A stretch of 16,297 nt of DNA from Candidatus Zixiibacteriota bacterium (lineage in GTDB: Bacteria > RBG-13-66-14 > B26-G2 > WVWN01): contig JAUWLW010000058.1 of the NCBI GenBank assembly GCA_030613505.1, positions 1-16,297 on the forward strand, in the 5' to 3' direction. Positions 1-8,552 of the stretch are shown piece after piece; within the stretch, counting starts at the first letter, position 1, and the number at the start of each line of letters is the position of its first letter. A program made the position numbers and the translations under genes. Below the pieces are notes generated by a model. It did no database searches and was not told where the DNA came from. It saw only the letters and a list, made by a program, of their open reading frames with translations.

Positions 1-124
1 GCCCCACGTCGCCGGCGTCACGCCGTACTACTGGGAGAGGATGGCCAAGCTCTTCGTCGACAACTTCCAGAAATTCCTGGCCGGCGAAGAGCTACCCGCC
101 AAAGTCGACAAGGAGCGGGGGTAA
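1..124 (+). CDS. D-2-hydroxyacid dehydrogenase family protein, C-terminal end (partial)
   Basis: The reading frame is open from base 2 to the TAA at 122-124 and gives the last 40 residues of a protein that starts outside the window. The segment begins PHVAGVTPYYWERM and ends LAGEELPAKVDKERG. This matches the C-terminus of NAD-dependent D-isomer-specific 2-hydroxyacid dehydrogenases (phosphoglycerate, glyoxylate/hydroxypyruvate and lactate dehydrogenase relatives). In that family the His of the PHxAG motif is the catalytic acid/base, and the tail (FxxNxxxFLxGExLPxxVDxxRG) packs against the catalytic domain. These enzymes are cytosolic. The substrate cannot be named from this tail. The stop codon overlaps the ATG at 124 (TAATG), so the next gene is probably translationally coupled in the same operon. 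Confidence 0.85.
   Translation, partial: PHVAGVTPYYWERMAKLFVDNFQKFLAGEELPAKVDKERG
110..115 (+). promoter_or_regulatory. Shine-Dalgarno site for the ATG at 124
   Basis: AAGGAG lies 8 bases before the ATG at 124, inside the end of the dehydrogenase gene. It supports 124 as the true start of the following gene even though that frame soon becomes nonsense. This is the main evidence that the next gene is frameshifted and does not start at the internal GTG at 387. Confidence 0.6.
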
Positions 125-300
125 TGCCGACGGAGCGCCAAGGGGGGTCACTATTGTTCAAACCGGCCATCGGGTTGGCGTTAGTCTCGACGGCCCACGC
201 CGCGGCCCCGGCGCCCGGGCCCCCCCCCGCACGGGCCACCCCCGCGGCGGGCGGCGCCCCCACGCCCCCAACCGCCGCGGCGGCCCGGTCGGCGCGGCGC
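124..300 (+). pseudogene. N-terminal (signal-peptide) part of a frameshifted exported hypothetical protein
   Basis: The ATG overlaps the upstream stop and has a good ribosome-binding site. The first residues (MPTERQGGSLLFKPAIGLAL, then VSTAHAAAPAP) look like a signal peptide with an Ala-X-Ala type cleavage region, followed by an Ala/Pro-rich linker. After about base 290 this frame turns into a run of Arg and other residues that do not look like protein. A convincing sequence appears in another frame (see 387-635). The two parts are best read as one gene broken somewhere between about 225 and 320. Restoring the frame needs one added base (or two removed). The run of nine C at 220-228 and the GC-only stretch 280-315 are candidate sites. 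It may be a sequencing or assembly error or a real mutation. I do not recognise a family. Confidence 0.45.
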
Positions 301-386
301 CGGCGGCGGGACCGGCCCGCGGCGAGGCCCGCGAGGGCTACTGGGGCGACTTCGAAAATGAGGGGGGGGTTGACGCGACCTACGAA

Positions 387-635
387 GTGCCCGACGAGGA
401 GGGCGAGGGAGGCCACGACGTCGCGTTCGAGTTCAAGGTCGGCGAACAGTACGTAATATTCGGCCGGCGCGACTTCGGCGGCCTGTACCGGCCCTTCCTC
501 TTCTGGAACACGCGCTGGGGCGTCGCGAACGTGGCGGAGGGCGAGCTCGACCTCGCGCGCTTCGCCGAGGGGCCGCGGCGCATCCCCCTCGCCGAGTTCC
601 GCGAAACGGTGCGCGAGATCAAGTGGGGGATGTGA
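387..635 (+). CDS. C-terminal part of the same exported hypothetical protein (frameshifted gene)
   Basis: A convincing protein sequence in a different frame from the ATG at 124. The GTG at 387 is only the first start-like codon. The same frame is open upstream and already looks protein-like from about 324 (EAREGYWGDFENEGGVDATY), so the true product is longer and probably begins at 124. The visible part has a low-complexity acidic stretch (PDEEGEGG), then a beta-rich segment (FEFKVGEQYVIFGRRDFGG), and ends FRETVREIKWGM. I do not recognise the family. Its last 44-52 bases occur twice more downstream (1103-1154 and 1362-1405). The TGA is directly followed by the GTG of the DUF4258 gene, and the G run before the stop may act as that gene's ribosome-binding site. 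Confidence 0.6.
   Translation: MPDEEGEGGHDVAFEFKVGEQYVIFGRRDFGGLYRPFLFWNTRWGVANVAEGELDLARFAEGPRRIPLAEFRETVREIKWGM
584..635 (+). repeat. Direct repeat copy 1: 3' end of the exported hypothetical gene
   Basis: The last 52 bases of the gene ending at 635, coding ...EFRETVREIKWGM-stop. It matches 1103-1154 at 49 of 52 positions by eye, with differences at 590, 591 and 620. A shorter stretch (592-635) matches 1362-1405. This copy is the only one attached to a recognisable gene body. Confidence 0.85.
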
Positions 636-869
636 GTGAAAGCCGAAAAGGGTAATGACGTCGTTTTATCCTCGCACGTAATCAGGAGAATGGCGTATCG
701 GAGCATTACGGAAGAACAAGTCATCGACGTATTAACTCGGCCCGAACATACCGAAAAAGCCGATTTCGGCTATACGGCCTATTATAAAAAAGTAGGAAGA
801 AGGCGTTTGAAGGTAATAGCAAAAAAACGAGGTAAAAGATATTACGTCTTAACGGCGTTCCCGGAGTAA
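636..869 (+). CDS. DUF4258 family protein (RelE-like toxin candidate)
   Basis: 77 residues from a GTG directly after the previous TGA; GGGGGA just upstream can serve as ribosome-binding site. The pattern fits DUF4258: SSHVIRRMAYRSITEEQV (the usual H...R...R.I..E.V motif), then a Pro near the end of the helix (LTRPEHT), an aromatic strand (GYTAYYKKVGRRRLKVIAKK) and YYVLTAFPE at the end. DUF4258 proteins resemble the RelE/ParE fold and are often found as the toxin-like half of small two-gene modules. The protein is very basic, as expected for an RNA- or ribosome-binding member. The gene is 4 bases from the DUF2283 gene, so the two form one unit. Toxicity is inferred from family context. Confidence 0.8.
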   Translation: MKAEKGNDVVLSSHVIRRMAYRSITEEQVIDVLTRPEHTEKADFGYTAYYKKVGRRRLKVIAKKRGKRYYVLTAFPE

Positions 870-873
870 CGTT

Positions 874-1086
874 ATGAAAATAACTTACGACAAAGAGGCC
901 GATGCGATGTACATCCAGATCCGCGAGGCCGAACACGGTTCGACGCAAGAAGTAGCGCCGGGGTTAATTTTGGATTTAGATGCGGCGGGCGAAGTTACCG
1001 GCATCGAGCTGTTATACGTGAGCGAGCGGATCCCGATAAAAGAATTATTGGATATTAATATCCAACTCGCCGTCGGCAAGAAATAA
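874..1086 (+). CDS. DUF2283 family protein (antitoxin-like partner of DUF4258)
   Basis: 70 residues starting MKITYDKEADAMYIQIREAE, the diagnostic opening of DUF2283, with the later hallmark GEVTGIELLYVSERI. GGAG in the end of the upstream gene lies about 9 bases before the ATG. DUF2283 is a small beta-rich family of unknown biochemical role and is repeatedly found beside DUF4258 or other RelE-like genes, so an antitoxin or accessory role is the usual guess. Length is normal for the family and the gene looks intact. Spacing to the DUF4258 gene is 4 bases. The next repeat of the upstream gene end starts 16 bases after its stop codon. Confidence 0.85.
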   Translation: MKITYDKEADAMYIQIREAEHGSTQEVAPGLILDLDAAGEVTGIELLYVSERIPIKELLDINIQLAVGKK

Positions 1087-1102
1087 AAGTGGTTTAAGCA
1101 CG

Positions 1103-1154
1103 CCCCCTGCCCGAGTTCCGCGAAACGGTGCGCGAGATAAAGTGGGGGATGTGA
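1103..1154 (+). repeat. Direct repeat copy 2: orphan 3' gene end
   Basis: Near-identical to 584-635 (49 of 52 by eye) but with no gene body in front of it, only 16 bases after the DUF2283 stop. It still reads EFRETVREIKWGM-stop. A HicB-like gene with its own ribosome-binding site begins 10 bases later. The pattern looks like a boundary duplication left by an insertion or recombination. Confidence 0.85.
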
Positions 1155-1164
1155 AAGGAGTTAT

Positions 1165-1344
1165 ATGAAATTCAAAGTCCACATCGAACCGGACGAGGAC
1201 GGCGTCTTCGTCGCGACGGTCCCGGCTCTGCCCGGTTGTATCTCCCAGGGGAAGACGGAAGAGGAAGCCGTCGCGAATATTCAGGAAGCGATAGCTCTTC
1301 ACCTCGAGTGTATGGCCGAGGACGGCGCGCGGGTCGCGCCGTAA
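1165..1344 (+). CDS. HicB-like antitoxin-family protein 1
   Basis: 59 residues starting MKFKVHIEPDEDGVFVATVP, then ALPGCISQGKTEEEAVANIQ and EAIALHLECMAEDGARVAP. This is the classic HicB N-terminal fold: two beta strands with D/E-DG-.-.VA, PxLPGC..QG.T.EEA..N..EAI. The ATG is preceded by AAGGAG (1155-1160). There is no C-terminal HTH or RHH DNA-binding extension, so it is the short HicB form. No hicA (double-stranded-RNA-binding-like toxin with a GSH-H motif) is visible next to it on either strand, so it is an orphan. HicB proteins normally neutralise HicA mRNA interferases. What this one binds is unknown. The 3' end of another gene lies immediately before it. Confidence 0.85.
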   Translation: MKFKVHIEPDEDGVFVATVPALPGCISQGKTEEEAVANIQEAIALHLECMAEDGARVAP

Positions 1345-1361
1345 TACTAAAGCCGTCCCGG

Positions 1362-1405
1362 CCGCGTTCCGCGAGAAGGTGCGGGAGATAAAGTGGGGGA
1401 TGTGA
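1362..1405 (+). repeat. Direct repeat copy 3: orphan 3' gene end, diverged
   Basis: Matches copy 2 at 40 of 44 bases by eye and reads AFREKVREIKWGM-stop. The differences include one synonymous Arg codon change and conservative substitutions (Thr to Lys), as if this end came from a paralogous gene and not from simple decay. It sits between the two HicB-like genes. Confidence 0.75.
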
Positions 1406-1430
1406 GGTTAACCCTAAAGGAGCCGACGCT

Positions 1431-1610
1431 ATGAAACTTTTAATAACCTTATATCAAGACGAAGACGGCGTTTATATCGCGGAGTGCCCGGCCATCCCCG
1501 GCTGCGTGAGCCAGGGGGCGACGGAGGAAGAGGCCGAGGCAAATATTAAACAAGCGATCGAAGAATGCCTCGAGGTCCGCGCCGAAAAGGGTATGCCGCT
1601 CGCGGCCTAG
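1431..1610 (+). CDS. HicB-like antitoxin-family protein 2
   Basis: 59 residues starting MKLLITLYQDEDGVYIAECP, then AIPGCVSQGATEEEAEANIK and QAIEECLEVRAEKGMPLAA. It has the same HicB signature as the gene at 1165 and exactly the same length, but differs throughout, so it is a diverged paralogue and not a recent duplication. AAAGGAG at 1416-1422 lies 8 bases before the ATG. No hicA partner is visible and there is no DNA-binding tail. It is followed, 28 bases later, by the nuclease-like gene, which has its own strong ribosome-binding site. The partner could be encoded elsewhere or be non-canonical. Confidence 0.85.
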   Translation: MKLLITLYQDEDGVYIAECPAIPGCVSQGATEEEAEANIKQAIEECLEVRAEKGMPLAA

Positions 1611-1638
1611 GGGTGCGGATTAGGGAAAAGGAGGAAAT

Positions 1639-2154
1639 ATGGCGGTAAGTTATCTTGAGTCGCTGGCGTGGGAGTATTGCGAGTTCGTAAAAGGTTATTA
1701 CGTAAAAAGGAACGTATCCATCAAGAAATACACACACAAGCCGGGGCCCGATTTGGAATTAGATATAATAGCATACGACGAAGAGAGGGGAATACACATA
1801 ATATACGAATTATCCGAAGGTTGGAACGTATCTTGGTCGGAGTTCGTAAACGAGATGGGAAAAAAATGTGCCAAGATTTTAGAATTAGATATCGGCGCTT
1901 CAGAGGTATTTTTTGTTTCGGGTTATGCTAAGAGACCTAGGTTTAATATTAACGAAGAAATATCCTCACTCAACCGTAAGTTCCGTGACCGGGGATTGTC
2001 GATTTCTTATTTAAACGTTCCGACTTTCCTAGGTTCCGTTATTACCGGGGTTAGAGATAAACTACGTACCGTTAAATCGATCCCGACAATATATCCTTCG
2101 CTTAGGTTAATAGAGCTCCTTATCGAAAACAATTTCCTAGTTGAAGAAAGCTAG
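1639..2154 (+). CDS. Restriction-endonuclease-like (PD-(D/E)XK-type candidate) hypothetical protein
   Basis: 171 residues with AAAGGAGG 4 bases before the ATG. The N-terminal half, LESLAWEYCEFVKGYYVKRN followed by ELDIIAYDEERG and HIIYELSEGWN, resembles a widespread family of small uncharacterised proteins with the layout of PD-(D/E)XK nucleases: an early helix, then Asp42 in E-L-D, then Glu57 in Y-E-L-S. The usual Lys after the second acidic residue is replaced by Ser59, so catalysis is uncertain. The C-terminal half has alternating strands and helices (VFFVSGYAKRPRF; RLIELLIENNFLVEE) and no recognised domain. The gene is clearly more A+T-rich than alaS, which fits acquisition. It opens a run of three larger accessory genes. 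A role in defence or DNA processing is inference. Confidence 0.6.
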   Translation: MAVSYLESLAWEYCEFVKGYYVKRNVSIKKYTHKPGPDLELDIIAYDEERGIHIIYELSEGWNVSWSEFVNEMGKKCAKILELDIGASEVFFVSGYAKRPRFNINEEISSLNRKFRDRGLSISYLNVPTFLGSVITGVRDKLRTVKSIPTIYPSLRLIELLIENNFLVEES

Positions 2155-2171
2155 TAGGTTTTCTAATCCAT

Positions 2172-2185
2172 ATCCGTACACGGAT
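2172..2185 (+). promoter_or_regulatory. Palindrome in the 174-base gap before the YaaC-like gene
   Basis: ATCCGTACACGGAT is a perfect inverted repeat (6-base arms, 2-base centre). It could be an operator. It is followed by CGATTTTT, so a weak terminator for the gene at 1639 is the other reading, with a short 5-base stem and 4-base loop. The rest of 2155-2328 shows no convincing gene. Confidence 0.3.
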
Positions 2186-2328
2186 CGATTTTTCGGTATA
2201 CTCGCCCCGACCTATCATAAAATACGCCGGACACCAACACGGACACCTCGGCGGATTCTCCTAAGAAATCTCCGGAATTGGTTAAGCGAAGTCTTTAAAA
2301 AGGGAAGGAAACAAAATTAAACTTAAAA

Positions 2329-3288
2329 ATGCGCGATAAAATGGAAATAAGGTTCGACGAAAACCCCTTCCCGGAAAACGTCAGGGAATTAACCGAATAT
2401 CTTAGTAACCCTACCAATTTCGAGTACGCAATTAATAGGGCACTGAATAACGATTTCTACGGGTTAAAAGTTGACTCGATAATTGAACAAAAGAAAAAAT
2501 ATGCTTCCGAAAATTTAGAAACCCGGGTCGACATCCCGGCTAATATAACGCGAAACGACGTTGAAGAAGCAGCGCAAAAAGCGGTAACATCTTTTCGGCA
2601 GGCTAATGAATACTTTTTTGCGGCTGAAAACGTCTCCCTATTAACAAAACCTACGCTTATTTTCTACGGTATGGTTAACTACGCTAAATCCTTGATATTT
2701 TGTACTTATAAATACGAATCAGAAGTGGAGGGCCACGGTTTAACGTTCGCGAAAAAAGATAATTCCGTCACGATAGAAAAAGCAGGGGAATTTCCCCGTC
2801 TACATGATTGTTTAAGGTCGGAACTCTCGATTTATTTAACCCCAGCAAACGAGCCAAAAAATAATTTTACTTTAACGGAACTGCTAAGTTTAATGCCCCA
2901 CATCTCTGATAAAATAGGGTTGGGTGTAAAAGGGCTACCCGATTACGACCCTGGTAAACAAATAGGGGCCAAACCGGTATTCGAACTAGAAAAAATGGGA
3001 AGGCATTTTTCTCTCCATTACCCTCAAGGTAAAAAAGGTCGTATAGGTAATATTCCGTTGTTGGAAGTCCAGTATCTACTGGGTTTCGGATTATGTTCGC
3101 AAGCCCGATATCATGCCCCTGAATGGGTAAAGACTGTAGAATCCCCCCAATCTTACGCATATTCCGTATTATTAAATTATGCCTTAGTTAATTTCCCACT
3201 TTTAATAATGAGCGAATTATTAGGAACATACCTATATTACCTCCCAAAACCATATTTAGCCGGTAGTGCCGATGTAACTTTTGGTTAA
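2329..3288 (+). CDS. YaaC-like protein
   Basis: 319 residues, A+T-rich. The central signature (SFRQANEYFFAAENVSLLTK, then PTLIFYGMVNYAKSLI, then EGHGLTF) and the C-terminal SYAYSVLLNYALVNFPLLIM segment match my memory of the YaaC-like family, named after Bacillus subtilis YaaC and about the same length. Its biochemical function is unknown. Residues 225-230 read R-H-F-S-L-H, the spacing of a HEPN RNase motif (R-x4-H). Whether this is a real active site cannot be decided by eye. The start is uncertain: ATGs occur at 2329 and 2341, and the nearest purine-rich element (AAGG near 2304) is too far from either for a normal ribosome-binding site. The gene is isolated by a 174-base gap upstream. Downstream it is followed by a decayed alaS fragment. 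Confidence 0.6.
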   Translation: MRDKMEIRFDENPFPENVRELTEYLSNPTNFEYAINRALNNDFYGLKVDSIIEQKKKYASENLETRVDIPANITRNDVEEAAQKAVTSFRQANEYFFAAENVSLLTKPTLIFYGMVNYAKSLIFCTYKYESEVEGHGLTFAKKDNSVTIEKAGEFPRLHDCLRSELSIYLTPANEPKNNFTLTELLSLMPHISDKIGLGVKGLPDYDPGKQIGAKPVFELEKMGRHFSLHYPQGKKGRIGNIPLLEVQYLLGFGLCSQARYHAPEWVKTVESPQSYAYSVLLNYALVNFPLLIMSELLGTYLYYLPKPYLAGSADVTFG

Positions 3289-3324
3289 TTTAAACTTATA
3301 AACTAAACGATGTAAAATTCGTAT

Positions 3325-3405
3325 ATGGACTCCAAAACGCTACGCCAATCGTTCCTCTAGTTCTTCGCCGAGCGGGGACAAAAGAGCATCGGCCGGGCGC
3401 TCAGT
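3325..3405 (+). pseudogene. alaS: Decayed 5' fragment of an alaS gene
   Basis: Read from the ATG at 3325, the frame gives MDSKTLRQSFL, a TAG stop at 3358-3360, then FFAERGQKSIGRALS. It aligns without gaps to the start of the intact alaS at 4521 (MNSSDLRQSFLDFFVERGHK). The stop replaces the Asp codon. Many differences are in third codon positions (for example CTA/CTC, CGC/CGT, TCG/TCC), so the fragment is old or came from a related genome. Homology fades after about 27 codons, where the DUF2726-like gene begins in another frame. The 36 bases before the ATG (3289-3324) are A+T-rich, with no promoter I would defend. Confidence 0.7.
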
Positions 3406-4516
3406 GCAGAAAATACCATTTAACGTGACCCAAACGGAGAAGGCCCTAGGCCCGACGATAAGTCGAGCTATTAACGGTTCAGGTTATACCGTTAATCGGA
3501 GAACTAAAGTTAAATCCGTAATAGGGAAGCAGGAAAACGATCATTTGGATAGAAACGAGAAAAAAGCGTTCGAGGATGCAGAATTCGATTACGTTGTATT
3601 GGATGAAAAAACATACCCCGTCTTCGCGGTAGAATACGACGGGCCGTGCCACGAAAAACCCGAGAAAAAACGGGGCGACGCCCGTAAAAACGCGTGGTGC
3701 GCCGACGCCGGATTACCATTATTAAGAGTAAGTGATTGGGAGGTTACTAAAGAAGACCGGGATTTATTTATTACCTATTTAATAAAAAGGCATTTTGCTT
3801 ATCGGGAAGAACTCCCGCGTATTATTAGGAAGATCGAAGAACAATACGGCCAAGAAGAAATAGACCGGCGTTATGCCGAGGGTTTTATTAAGTGGGACAT
3901 GGACCCCAACCGCGTATTCGATTTAAGCTACCCGTTTCCGAGTTTTGATCACGTCCTTGAAAAAATAGCTAGCGATTTTAAAATATTCGTCCTTTTCCAA
4001 CCTCCAACGAAGGCTCTATTGGTTGAAAAACGGACCGCTAACGGACTTAGGTTAATACCCGTAGAGTTGGCGACGGAGACGGAAAAAAAAGAATACGGGA
4101 AACCCGGTTTAGCACGTTGTATTATAAACGGCGGGCGGTTATACGGCGAACCGGAAGGAACGAAAACGGTTTTTTCTTGTTGGTGGTATATTATTAGGCT
4201 TTCGGGTGCCGAACCCGGCGGATATAGTTTTTCCAACGTCGGCGGCCCTATCTCCGTTAGGGGCGGGTACGAGGTTATTAACCAGAATAGCGTTTCGTTA
4301 AAGCTCGATACTATCTTACGATTTGACCTTAATCGTGAACCTACTGCTATCAACATCGGGGAATGTTCGCGAAGAGGTCTCAATAACGCGCGTGTTTACG
4401 CCGGCTTACCCGGTTCGGAGTTTTTTTTCGTGAGCAATAGTTTCACGTGCTATTTAGCATCAAAAGCCGCGTACGAGTGTTTGTCCGAGAACGGATCTAT
4501 CTGGAAAGGTGAGTAG
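3404..4516 (+). CDS. DUF2726-like domain protein (nuclease-fold candidate) with unknown C-terminal domain
   Basis: 370 residues. The N-terminal ~140 residues fit DUF2726, a restriction-endonuclease-like domain. They have an opening helix (TQTEKALGPTISRAI), then Asp62 in FDYVVLDE, then Glu77-x-Asp79 in VFAVEYDG with His83, and then RGDARKNAWCADAGLPLLRV, the family's conserved RD..K...AGLPLLR helix-strand. The remaining ~220 residues (for example FKIFVLFQPPTKALL, TVFSCWWYIIRLSG) are unrecognised. The GTG start lacks a clear ribosome-binding site, but the DUF2726 homology begins near residue 10, so the N-terminus is probably complete. The gene is A+T-rich. It lies exactly between the alaS fragment and intact alaS, and its stop overlaps the alaS ribosome-binding site. 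A defence or DNA-modification role is inference. Confidence 0.65.
   Translation: MQKIPFNVTQTEKALGPTISRAINGSGYTVNRRTKVKSVIGKQENDHLDRNEKKAFEDAEFDYVVLDEKTYPVFAVEYDGPCHEKPEKKRGDARKNAWCADAGLPLLRVSDWEVTKEDRDLFITYLIKRHFAYREELPRIIRKIEEQYGQEEIDRRYAEGFIKWDMDPNRVFDLSYPFPSFDHVLEKIASDFKIFVLFQPPTKALLVEKRTANGLRLIPVELATETEKKEYGKPGLARCIINGGRLYGEPEGTKTVFSCWWYIIRLSGAEPGGYSFSNVGGPISVRGGYEVINQNSVSLKLDTILRFDLNREPTAINIGECSRRGLNNARVYAGLPGSEFFFVSNSFTCYLASKAAYECLSENGSIWKGE
4507..4512 (+). promoter_or_regulatory. Shine-Dalgarno site that decides the alaS start
   Basis: AGGTGA matches the anti-Shine-Dalgarno core and lies 8 bases before the TTG at 4521. The competing GTG at 4509 lies inside this element and has no properly spaced site of its own. 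The element sits within the last codons of the upstream gene, so the two may be translationally coupled. Confidence 0.55.
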
Positions 4517-4520
4517 TAAA

Positions 4521-7163
<2,643 letters not shown>

Positions 7164-7205
7164 GGTAAACTTCCCGAATACTCGGCCGGGACCCACGTTA
7201 AATAA

Positions 7206-7234
7206 TTGTAGCGCTGGTCGCCTTTATTTATTAT
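7206..7234 (+). promoter_or_regulatory. Probable sigma-70 promoter for the barrel-protein pair
   Basis: TTGTAG (7206-7211), 17-base spacer, TATTAT (7229-7234). The -10 box matches 5 of 6 consensus bases and the -35 box matches 3 of 6. It lies in the 118-base gap after alaS and about 48 bases before the ATG at 7282. Confidence 0.45.
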
Positions 7235-7281
7235 ATTCCGTTTGAAAAGTAATCGCTTGTTCCTAACGTCGGAGGTATCGT

Positions 7282-7794
7282 ATGTGTAAACGAGTTATCA
7301 TTCCATTCGCAATAACGGCGGCGGCCGCGGCGGCCGTGGCGGCGCCTGCCGGTTTATCGGGATTATCCGTGGGCATAGGCGCCGGCGGCCTTACCGAGGG
7401 TTTCATCCAGGGCGAGTACGACTTCACCCAATCGCAGTACGTATGCCTCGGGCCGGAGGTAATGCTGGGGTTCGGCGGCCCGGGCGCGATCTACGGCGGC
7501 GCGGCGGGAAGGTTTTACGTAATCCCCGACGAACATCCGATCTTCCAGCCGCACCTGGCGTTCGGCTTAGGCCTGGCGCACCGCTTCGACAAAGACGAAG
7601 ACGAACGGCGGCCAGAGGAAGCCAAAGGCGACACAAGCGCTACCGGCGCGTACATCAACTTCGCCTTCGGCTGCGACTTCGACATACCGCGGTCACCCGT
7701 ATCGCCCTACCTCGATTTGGGAGGCCTGTTCTTCGTCGGTTCTGACTCGGACGCCGACCTCAAAGTCGAGGTGGGGGTCCGCTTCGCCATATAA
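7282..7794 (+). CDS. Exported small outer-membrane beta-barrel-like protein
   Basis: 170 residues. A signal peptide (MCKRVIIPFAITAAAAAAVA, cleavage near AAP) is followed by Gly- and aromatic-rich alternating strands (GLSVGIGAGGLTEGFIQGEY; PHLAFGLGLAHRF; TGAYINFAFGCDFDI; SPYLDLGGLFFVG) and the end KVEVGVRFAI. These are typical of an 8-strand outer-membrane barrel or a related porin-fold protein. An acidic/basic charged loop (DKDEDERRPEEAKGD) is probably surface-exposed. GGAGG lies about 7 bases before the ATG. No specific family is recognised. It is the first gene of a two-gene unit: the next gene starts 37 bases downstream and is of the same type, and both end at the terminator at 8509-8535. 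Confidence 0.7.
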   Translation: MCKRVIIPFAITAAAAAAVAAPAGLSGLSVGIGAGGLTEGFIQGEYDFTQSQYVCLGPEVMLGFGGPGAIYGGAAGRFYVIPDEHPIFQPHLAFGLGLAHRFDKDEDERRPEEAKGDTSATGAYINFAFGCDFDIPRSPVSPYLDLGGLFFVGSDSDADLKVEVGVRFAI

Positions 7795-7831
7795 TTTCTA
7801 ATCCACTTATTACCAAACCAGGAGATATGAC

Positions 7832-8488
7832 GTGATGACGCGCGGGAAGTTAATATGGCCTGCGCTGATGGTAGCCGCGGCTTTAGCGCCGAGCGCCGCC
7901 GCCGTCGGCGTCTATTTCAACGGCGGCCTTGCGTCCTTCGGCGACCTGGAGACCGAGGTTGCCCTCCGGGGATTCTTGTGGAAGAATTACGAAGACCTGG
8001 GCGCGTCCTACTGGATAGGCGGCGGCTTCGTCGTGCCGGCGTGGCGTTATCCCGCGAAGGTATCGCCCTCCCTCGAGCTCGTCACCGACGTCGGCTTCAG
8101 CTCCCAGGCCAAGGAACTTGAAATCGAGCCGCTAAGGGGCTATGAATTGTCCTTCAAAGTTATCCCGGTGCGAGAGAACGTTATCTTCGGCGTCGCGGTC
8201 GGCCCCGCCAAGCCGTTCGTGGGCTTTTCCGCCGGCGTCGCCGTCGTCCCGTGGAAGGTTACCGGAATTTTGAGCGGGGTGGAAATCGACAGCCAGACCG
8301 AGGTCAAGGCGGCCCTCGGCATACCCTTCGGCTGCGAGTTCCGGCTTACGCCCAATTTAGCACTCGGCGCCCGGGCCGAATATTTGATCATCACCGGTGA
8401 GGTCACGCCGGAGTTACCGTATGAATACGTCCGCACGTTCATGCCGGACTCGTTTTTGCTTACCGGGGTGGCGCGCGTGGACTTCTAG
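7832..8488 (+). CDS. Exported outer-membrane beta-barrel-like protein
   Basis: 218 residues from GTG 7832. The ATG at 7835 is the alternative, and AGGAGAT at 7820-7826 suits either. A signal peptide (KLIWPALMVAAALAPSAAAV) leads into repeated amphipathic strands (VGVYFNGGLASFG; GASYWIGGGFVVPAW; VIFGVAVGPAKPFVGFSAGV; LALGARAEYLIITG). The protein ends SFLLTGVARVDF, where the terminal Phe preceded by alternating hydrophobics resembles the signal recognised by the barrel-assembly machinery. It is probably an outer-membrane protein of unknown role. It follows a gene of the same type, and together they look like a small envelope operon closed by a strong hairpin terminator. Confidence 0.72.
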   Translation: MMTRGKLIWPALMVAAALAPSAAAVGVYFNGGLASFGDLETEVALRGFLWKNYEDLGASYWIGGGFVVPAWRYPAKVSPSLELVTDVGFSSQAKELEIEPLRGYELSFKVIPVRENVIFGVAVGPAKPFVGFSAGVAVVPWKVTGILSGVEIDSQTEVKAALGIPFGCEFRLTPNLALGARAEYLIITGEVTPELPYEYVRTFMPDSFLLTGVARVDF

Positions 8489-8508
8489 CCGAAACGGACG
8501 GCGAATAC

Positions 8509-8535
8509 AAAAGCGCCCCGCGGGGCGCGTTTTTT
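8509..8535. terminator. Bidirectional intrinsic terminator
   Basis: AAAA, then the perfect palindrome GCGCCCCGCGGGGCGC (8513-8528), then G and six T. The hairpin is followed by U on both strands (six on plus, four on minus), so it can end the plus-strand barrel pair and the convergent minus-strand TPR gene. Confidence 0.9.
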
Positions 8536-8552
8536 CTACACCGCCATCTCCG

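Noticed and set aside
124-456. Reading 124-456 as one complete 110-residue protein
   Set aside because: After about residue 55 the frame becomes Arg-rich nonsense, while another frame has a convincing protein.
1045-1302. Minus-strand open frames over the DUF2283 and HicB genes
   Set aside because: Shadows of recognised small genes on the plus strand; no HicA motif in them.
7173-7195. Short TCCCG...CGGGA inverted repeat after alaS
   Set aside because: Five-base stem with no T run; not a credible intrinsic terminator.
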